Below are positions 47,901 to 56,900 of a stretch of 64,000 bases of DNA, in pieces. The stretch's first letter is position 1. Each line of letters opens with the position of its first letter. The notes below the pieces were generated by a model. It saw only the letters and a list, made by a program, of their open reading frames with translations. It ran no database searches and was not told where the DNA came from. Origin of the DNA: Acridotheres tristis (taxonomy: Eukaryota; Chordata; Aves; Passeriformes; Sturnidae); NCBI GenBank assembly GCA_037013685.1, contig CM072892.1, forward strand, positions 1,178,001 through 1,242,000, given 5' to 3'. Made by a program: the position numbers and the translations under genes.

Positions 47901-50900
47901 CTTGATGAGCTCCGTCAGGTTGTAGGTGATCAGTTCTCCCTTCTGGATGTTCCCGTTCACTGTGATCTCCTGCTCCCACCAGCGCTGCTGCCCGGCCTGG
48001 AACCCACAAAAAAAAACCAAAAAAACCCCAAAAGGTCGGAGGTTTTGTGCGGCACAGAAATGGAAACGTTCCGACGGCGAATATCCCGCTCATCACAGCA
48101 GAGCGCCGTCTTTTATACACTCTGCACAGTTCACACTTTCTTCACCGGCTGCAATTAATCAACAATCAATTGTTGACTAATCAATTGATAATTAGTCAAT
48201 CACTGGTGGAAAAACCCGTCTCCAGCTCTGTTTTCCCCAAGATTTTTCTAACAATACTTTTCTGACAAGATTTTTCCAACAATACTTTTCCCCCAGCTCA
48301 GGTTTTCTTCTTGCTTTTCTTCTTCTCTTCTTGGTCTCCAGACCAACAGCCGTGGCCAGAGAATATTTCCCAAAACAAACCCCACTCACTCACCCTCCCT
48401 CACCCACAGACCAGACTATCACTTTGGGATTTGGGTTCACCTTAGAGAGCAGAGCAGACCTGGGAAACCTCCAAAATTCCCACCAAAATTCCCAACAAAT
48501 CGACAAGGAATGCAACGAGGGATTCAATAAAGAATGGATTTGCTGAACTAGCCCACCATGGAATATTTCTGTAATAAAATGTTCTTAAAACTGTCAAAAT
48601 CTGAAAGATCTTCATTTTGCCTTTCAAATTTGTTGCCCAGCCTGGAATCCAAAGGATTCAAAGGTCAGAGATTTTGGGATTTGTCCTCATTTGAAAAAGC
48701 AAAGATGACCTGGGCAACCTCCAAAATTCCAAAAGAATTAGAGGTGCAACAAGGAATGAACTTGAATTCTCCCATCATGGAATATTTCTGTCACAAACCC
48801 CACCAAAAATTGGGAATATTTCCTCCAGAGGTCCGATGGCCCTTGGCTGTGTTTTGGGGCAGGAAAAGTGAGGAGTTCCCCCAATTCCTGAGGATTTGGG
48901 ATGCTCAGCAGGCAGGGATTACAGCCAAGGACCAAGGGCCAGTTTGTGGTGATAAAGTTTTTAAAAATAAATAGAATTAAGCTTTTTAAGCCACGTTTTA
49001 TGTCACTATGTCAATGATATCTGTGAGCACTGTAGGACAAAAATTAAAAATATTCCCTATTCCACCTCATCTTTGGCTAAGGAAACACAGAAACAGAGAT
49101 TTCCCAAAGACTTTCAATAATTAACAAGGAAAATTTACAATTAGCCAACCCAGATACGAATTTCTATCAAATTCAGCTTCTGCTTTGAATCCTTGCCCTT
49201 CTCTCCAGAATAAAATCTCCATTATTTTCTCCTTTGGAAAGGAAAACAATTGGATTTTTCCTTTCAGGATTATCCTTCCAAAGCCAGGGTTGGATATTGA
49301 TATTTCTCCATAGGAAGCAACACAGATTTTGATTTTTTTCCCCCCTCGCAATCAACACCAGCTCTGGTCTAATCCTTATTTTTCACCATGGAAACAAGAG
49401 GGAAAAAAAAATCCAAAACAACAGAAAATTGTCGTGTTAGATGGAAAACAACTCTGGTTTTCCAATTCTGATGTGGGATAAATAAATGTATAAATATATA
49501 AAAATAAATACATTAATATGTAAATATATAAGCATACAAATACACAAATAAATGTATAAATATAAAAATATATAAATTATACATATATAAATAAAACATA
49601 TAAAATAAAAATTAGAAAATATAATATAATAAATATAATAAATATAATAAATATAATAAATATAATAAATATAATAAATATATAAACGAAGAAATGTATC
49701 AATATAAAAATATAAATAGTAAATGTATAGTTAATAAATATATTAGTATATTGATATGAATAAAAAAATTCAGTATCTCCCACACCCAACTTTGGTTTTC
49801 CCACTTGGAAAACCAACCCAGCATTGGAAATGGAGCCATAATTCCAGGACAACCTGGGCTGAAAAATATGGAAATAATTGAAAATAAATGGAGCCCAGAC
49901 ACCCTAAAAATAGGATTTAATGAAACTCCCAACTCCACTTCCCAAAATTCCCTGTGCAGCCCATCCCTAACACTGAGCCTGTGCTTTTTTGCCATGAAAA
50001 ATCCAAGATTGAGGCTTCCAAGAGAAAATCCACGAGAAAGAACCACAAAACACAACCCTGCACCTCAATTCCTGTGCCCTGAGCTGGAATATCCATAAGA
50101 ACCAGGTTTGGTTGGAAAAGGAATTTTTGATGGAAAAAAATCTCATATTCAAAGCCTTTTTCCTCACAAAGATAAGGATGAAACTCAGGTGGGGAACTGA
50201 CTTTGGCCAAACTGGAATTTTGGTTTTCCAACAGCGAGGAATTGATTTTGGCCAAGCTGGAATAACAATTTTCCCGTGGTTTGGGAATATTTATGAAGCT
50301 CTGAGGAAAAATGGGAGCAGTTCCTGGAGCTTTTATTTGCATTATCCTGTAATTAATTAAGCAGAGAATATCCATGCTCAGGCAATTGGAGCACAGGAGG
50401 TTTCTCTGGGACAGGACTCCTTCTTTTCCTTGGAAAATTTTGGAATCTTTGTTAACAAAGGACAGAGAAAAGCAAAAGTGGGCTGTAAATAGATCAGATT
50501 TTTATTCCAGAAGGTTGGAACCAGCCAATAAAAGGAGGTTTGTTCCATGGCTTTTGTTGGAAAACTCTGCTCTCTTAAATGCTTGGAATTCTGGATTTCC
50601 TGAGGAGTCAATCCTCGGGGATGATAAAAGATTGATTCCTTGTGTCCTGAGATATATTCATAAAAAAACCCCAGCTCCTCACTCCATTGTTCATGGCCTA
50701 TGGATTCCCAGCAAAAATTCCTTTATTGTCTCCACTAGCTGGACAAGAATCTCTTTAATTAATGACAGCGTTAATTGGTGACAAAAAAATTAATGACAAA
50801 GTCAATTAATCCATTGGATACTCCATAACAAAACTGTGGTGCTGTTTAAAGTCATTTCTTTGCCATTTATAACCACACAGATTGATTTTCCTTAAAATAC

Positions 50901-53900
50901 AGGAGATTTCTTTGGAAGTTTTTTTGTCTAGAATTGAGCTGTTCAGCTCATGGACACACATTCCATTTGCACATCACAAAGAGAAAATCCCTGGGGAGTG
51001 TTTGTGTTATTCCTGCTTCCCTTTCCTAATTCTGACTGGAATATAATGAGAATTATATATCCAGGTGAGGATATGAAATGGAGGAGTGGTTCCTGTGTCA
51101 TCTTCATTCCCAAGACTGGATTTGGAATGACTCGGAGGCAAAGATCTGGGTGTAAAGGGTGGTCTGTTCTTGATGGCAGAGAATCATGGAATATCCTGAA
51201 TATTGGCAATGTTGGGAAGGGATCCCAAGGATCATCCAGTCCAGCCCCTGGCCCTGCACAGACCCCCCCAAAATCCCACCCTGGTGTCCAAACTCTCTGG
51301 AATTCCCTGGGGAGCTTCCCCAGTGCTTATCCCACCCTCTGGGGGAGGAACCTTTCCTAAAATCCACCCCAAACCTTCCCTGGCTCGTGTCCCTGTCCCA
51401 GGGAACTGAAATCAGAGGCCTCCCCTCAGCCTCCTCCTCTCCAGCTGCACAATCCCAGCGCCCTCAGCTGCCCCTCACACAATTCCCCTCATTTCCCCTC
51501 ATTTTAATTAATATTTTCACAAGCAGCAGAACCCAATTCCTGACGTGTCTCTCCCTGCTCTCCTGCAGAGGCTGTTCCCGGCTCCTGTGGATCCAACTGG
51601 GACCAGCAGCTCAAACCCAGCCCGGACTGGGCAGGTCAGGCTTGGGACAAACTGATCCAAAATGTCCTGAGGGGAGTCGGGCTCTGCTCCCAGGGAACAG
51701 CAACAGGACAGGAGGAAATCCAGATGTGCCAAGGGAGGTTTGGGATGGAATTCAGGGAAAGGTTCCTCCCCTAGAGGAAATCCAGATGTGCCAAGGGAGG
51801 TTTGGGATGGATTTCAGGGAAAGGTTCCTCCCTCCGGAGGAAATCCAGATGTGCCAAGGGAGGTTTAGGATGGAATTCAGGGAAAGGTTCCTCCCTCCAG
51901 AGGAAATCCAGATGTGCCAAGGGAGGTTTGGGATGGATTTCAGGGAAAGGTTCCTCCCTCCGGAGGAAATCCAGATGTGCCAAAGCAGGTTTAGGATGGA
52001 ATTCAGGGAAATGTTCCTCTCCCAAAGGAAATCCAGATGTGCCAAGGGAGGTTTAGGATGGATTTCAGGGACAGGTTCCTCCCCCAGAGGGTGGGATGAG
52101 CACTGGAACAGCTCCCAGGGAATGGTGACATTCCCGAGGCTGCCAGAGCTCCAGGGAAGTTTGGACACCAGGGATGCTCAGGGTGGGATTTTTGGAGGGT
52201 CTGTGCAGGGCCCGAGGCTGGCCTGGATGATCTTTGGGATCCCTCCAGTTCAGGATATTCCATGATTCCCTGATTTGGCAGTTGCACGATAAATCTCTTT
52301 CTCTGCCTTTTCTGCTTTAAAGCCCATTTAACAGTGGGCACAATCCTTCCCAATTAAACCATTCCTAATCCAGGAGAACAATCCTGGGCATGTAATTGCC
52401 TTTCTCCTTGCAGGATTATATCAACAATCCTCCTGGACCTGCTCCTCCCATTCATTTTTATTATTTCATTATTTTATAACGTTTATCATCTTGTGTAATT
52501 GGCTGTCTGTGATACATGCATTTTAAAAAATTCTCTTTTATTTTCAAAACTAAAATTCCCAAATTTTAAGGAGTAAGGAATGTGGAACCCAAGGATGCAG
52601 ATATTTTTTTTTTACAGATGCAGTTTTTATGGGCTACAAATGGAGAGCTGAGTGAGTCAGGTGGCAGGAACAGCCCGTCCTGAGCCAGGTTTATTGTCTG
52701 ACATGTGAAGGTGGAAGGGATGGGAACACTTCAGGGAAAGCTGGGCTGAGGAAACCACGGAGCCAACAATGAAATCCTCCTGAAATGTGGAAAGCAGCTC
52801 CGGGATTGGAGGTGGGCTGGGAAATGGGCACGGAGAGAGGGATCCTTTTCATCAGAGTGAAATCAAACTGCAGCACCAAGATCTGCTGAGAGCTGGAGAA
52901 TCGGGCTAGGAAGCTCTGCCTCCTGGATTGCCATCCCAAGGGATGATAATCAACCATCCTGGAAGTTCTGGGTTAGGACACTTGGGTCTGTTTGGTAAAT
53001 AAATGGGAATTTGGGGGATTGCAGAGCTGGGAGGGGGGATGTTGTTTCCTTGCTTGGAACAACTTCAAACCCAGGGACAGAGAGAGGGACTTTGGATAAA
53101 GGCCTGGAGTGCCAGGACAAGGGGAATGGCCTCAAACTGTGAGAAAGTAGGGATGGATGGGATGTTGGGAATTGGGAATTCCTGGCTGGGCCAGAATTCC
53201 CAGATTTGCTGTGGCTGCCCCTGGATCCCTGGCAGTGCCCAAGGCCAGGTTGGACATTGGGACAGTGGGAGGTGTCCCTGCCATGGCAGGGGTGGAATGA
53301 GATGGAATTTGGGCTTCCAAGCCACAACATTTTGGGATTCTGGGATTCGTTAATCACCAAGGCAGTAAATGCATCCTCACTCCCTTTATCCACAGCCGTT
53401 TATCCAGGGCTATGGGATCTGTGCTGTGGCACTGACACAAAATTCCTGTCTCCTTTTTCCTTCCCCTATTTCCTTCCCAGAAACCCTTTCCCAGGATATT
53501 TGAATCCACCCGCCCCTGCTCAGCGCTGAGTGAGAGCAGAAATTCAAAATCTAAAAAAAAAGGGAGACCAGGAGGAAGCGCCAGAGCCCGGGGCTGTTTG
53601 AAGAGATTCCCATTCCCAAGCCACGGACGCCGCAGCCTCCCGGGGCTGGGAATAAAAGCGAGGAGGGAGCTTGAATTTTTTATGGAACAAGCTGGAACAA
53701 GCTGCTCCGTGGTTTACAAGGACCGGCTGAATTTTGATGACTCCTTCCCAGCAGAGCTGTTCCTTTTTTAGGTCAGGGCGGCCCCGCTGTCACCTGCTGG
53801 GAGCAGCCACCGGGGATTTCGGAGCTGCACATCCTCCCTGCCCGCTCTGGAAAACTCTCCCTGCTTCCATTTGCTTTTATCCTGCTGGCTGGAAATATCA

Positions 53901-56900
53901 GGAAATATTCCCTTTAGGTACCCACAGCTCTCTCCTGGATCCTTCTCCTCTCCGGGGGAACATTCCCAGCTCTGCCAGCCTTTCCCCACAGGAATTCCAA
54001 CTGCCAGCTCTGAATTCCTTATGATAAAATTCAGCGGAATTTTTATTTGCAGCATGATCCATCAATATTCCCCTGATCCATCTGGAGTTTAGAACCGGTT
54101 TTAAGTTGCCAGGGATAGACCTGGCCCAGACCTCACCTTGCTGTTTGCAAAGGCAGCCTCAGAGCTGTGAGGCATCAGCCCTGAAAAGTGGAAATCGGGA
54201 ATCACAACCATTCCTGCTCTAATTTAATTTCCCAAAGCCCGGAACATCAATAAAAAAATCGTGTCCCTGCATGTCAAAATCTCTTTGGATTTATGGCCAA
54301 ACTCTCCCTCCTTAATTCCACAAAAAAAACCAAAAAAACAAAGCTCCTCTAGATTTCCAAAATCAATGCATGCAGGGAAATCTTTGGGACAGAAAATATT
54401 CCCTTGGAGGAGAAAGATGAAAATCCTTGATGGGAATATTCCAATATTCCAATAAAAATGTGGAGTTGGTCCAGCTCTCTCTCTCCCCTCACTGCATTAA
54501 TTGCTAAAAATGTAATTTTTGTGACTGGTGCTGAAGAAAACTTGCCATATTTTTTCACGTCCCAGAGCAAATCCAATGGATTTGCTGGAAATTCCCAGCT
54601 CACAAAATCTTCCCCTTCGGAGCAGATGTGATTCCCAGGAACCTGAGAAGAAGGAATCTGCAGAATTCCTGCTCTTCAGGTGGGGGTTGAAATAAATCGA
54701 ATTTATTGGATTTATTCATTATTATGGTGCTCCAATAAATCCATTTCTCCTGGGGGACTTCAGTTCCCACTTCCCTATGTTTGCACAGGCAGAAAAGCGA
54801 CAATTCCTTAATTTTATGATTCCTTTTCCATCCCCTCCTGGTTTCCCTAATTATTTCATCAAATAATATTTCTAACATTATCTGTGATTTATTTTTTTTT
54901 TTTTTTGTTTGGAATTCTGCTTAACCAATGCCAGAGTTTTTCCCTGTGTCCTGAATCCCTCTCTGAGACAGGAATTTCTCTTAATTCCAGTGACAACAGA
55001 GAAGCAGGATGGGACAGGGATGTGTCCCCTGGCTCTGTGATCCAGCCTGGCTTAGTGGAATATTGGGAAGAAATTCCTGGCTGAGAAGGTGAGGAGAGGC
55101 TGGGATAGAATTCCCAAAGAAATGAGGCTTTGGAGAGGAAAAATGGGAATATTTGGATTAGGCTGGCACAGAGAAACTCTGGTAATGACATGAAGAGATA
55201 ATTAAAACGAAATGAAAATTTTAAAAACGGTTAAAATTCCTAACACAATTAATTCCATCGGAAATTCCTTTCCTCCAGTGAGTTCCTTCCAGAATTTCCT
55301 GATTTCTCCCTGGAAATCCCGGAGCTGATTGGTGCCCAGCAATGCCAATTAAACAGCACAAATGCATCAGAAATTCCTTGGATTCAGGAAAATCCCAATT
55401 CCAGCCCCCTCCAGGCAGCAGAGCCCTGCCCTGGGCGTGTCCCAGGAATTCCACGACTTCCAGGGAAGTGCCCGAGCACAAATCCCCAAAAATTAAATGA
55501 TAAAATTAAGGATTTGTTTTTCCAAAGCTCATCCCGAGCACAAATCCCAAAAAATTAAATGATAAAATTAAGGATTTGTTTTTCCAAGCACAAATCCCAA
55601 GAAATTAAATGCTAAAATTAAGGATTTTTTTTTTCCAAAGCTCATCCCGAGCACAAATCCCAATAAATAAAATTCCAACATTGAGGATTCGTTTTTCCCA
55701 AGCTCATCCCAAGCACAAATCCCAATAAATAAAATGCTCAAATTAAGGATTTGTTTTTCCCAAGCACAAATCCCAGAAAATAAAACACTAAAATTAAGGA
55801 TTTGTTTTTCCAAAGTTCATCCCGAGCACAAATCCCAAAAAATAAAATGCTAAAATTAAGGATTTATTTTCCCCAAGCTCATCCCAAGCACAAATCCCAA
55901 GAAATTAAATGATAAAATTAAGGATTTGTTTTTCCCAAGCACAAATCCCAGAAAATAAAATTATAAAATTAAGGATTTGTTTTTCCAAGCACAAATCCCA
56001 AGAAATTAAATGATAAAATTAAGGATTTCTTTTTCCCAAGCTCATCCCAGTGGGAAATCTGTGGGAAATCCCAAATTTCTTCCTGATATTTTCCAAAAGG
56101 TCCCTCTGCAAAATCCGTTTGAATCCATCCCCTCGTTGTCCCCACCCAAATTATTATTCCAGGTGCTGAAAACCCAAAGAAAGATTTTTGGGATTGATCC
56201 GTTGGGGGATGATTTGAAGGCAAAGCTCAGTGGGAGTTTCCAAATTCCCAAAATTCCCAAAATTCCCAAAAATTCCCCAAATTCCCAGAAAAAATCAGGT
56301 GGATGCTCCCCAGGAAGGAGGGGAATGGAGAAGGAAGAGCTGGGGAGGAGGAAGGATTGTGGGAATGGACTGGGAAAAAAAATAGAAAATAAAATAAAAT
56401 AAAATAAAATAAAATAAAATAAAATAAAATAAAATAAAATAAAATAAAATAAAATAAAATAAAATAAAATGAAAAATTAAATTAATATGAAGTAAAATAA
56501 AATAAAATAAAAAAAGGAAAATAAAAAATCAAGTAAAATAAAAAATAAAATTAAATGAAGCAAAATAAAAAATAAGTAAAGTAAAATGGAATAAAAGAAA
56601 AAATAAAGATAAAATAAAATAAAATAATATGAAAACAAAAAAGTTAAATGAAATAAAATGAAGTTATAAAATAAAATCAAATAAAAATAAAGTAAAATAA
56701 AAAACATGAAATGAAAGAAAAAGAACGTAACATAAAAAATAACATGAAATAAAACAAAATAACACAAAATGAAATGAAATGAAATAATAAAATAAAATAA
56801 AATGTAAAAAATAAAGTAAAAGATAATAACATAAAATGAAATGAAAATAAATAATGTAAAATAACAAAGTAAAATGAAATAAAATAAAGTAACATGAAAT

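Noticed and set aside
47559..48158. 199-codon plus-strand ORF over the FN3 exon
   Set aside because: Antisense shadow of the MDGA2 exon joined to the 582-bp repeat.
51186..52265. 359-codon plus-strand ORF
   Set aside because: Runs through two opposed CR1 pieces and a 62-bp array.
52691..52957. 88-codon ORF repeated identically at 62062-62328, as a possible duplicated small gene
   Set aside because: Identity is explained by the inverted duplication; no start context, domain or splice structure supports coding.
53575..53700. Promoter with an ATAAAAG TATA-like word in a GC-richer patch
   Set aside because: Single weak motif inside an intron, no downstream ORF or other support.
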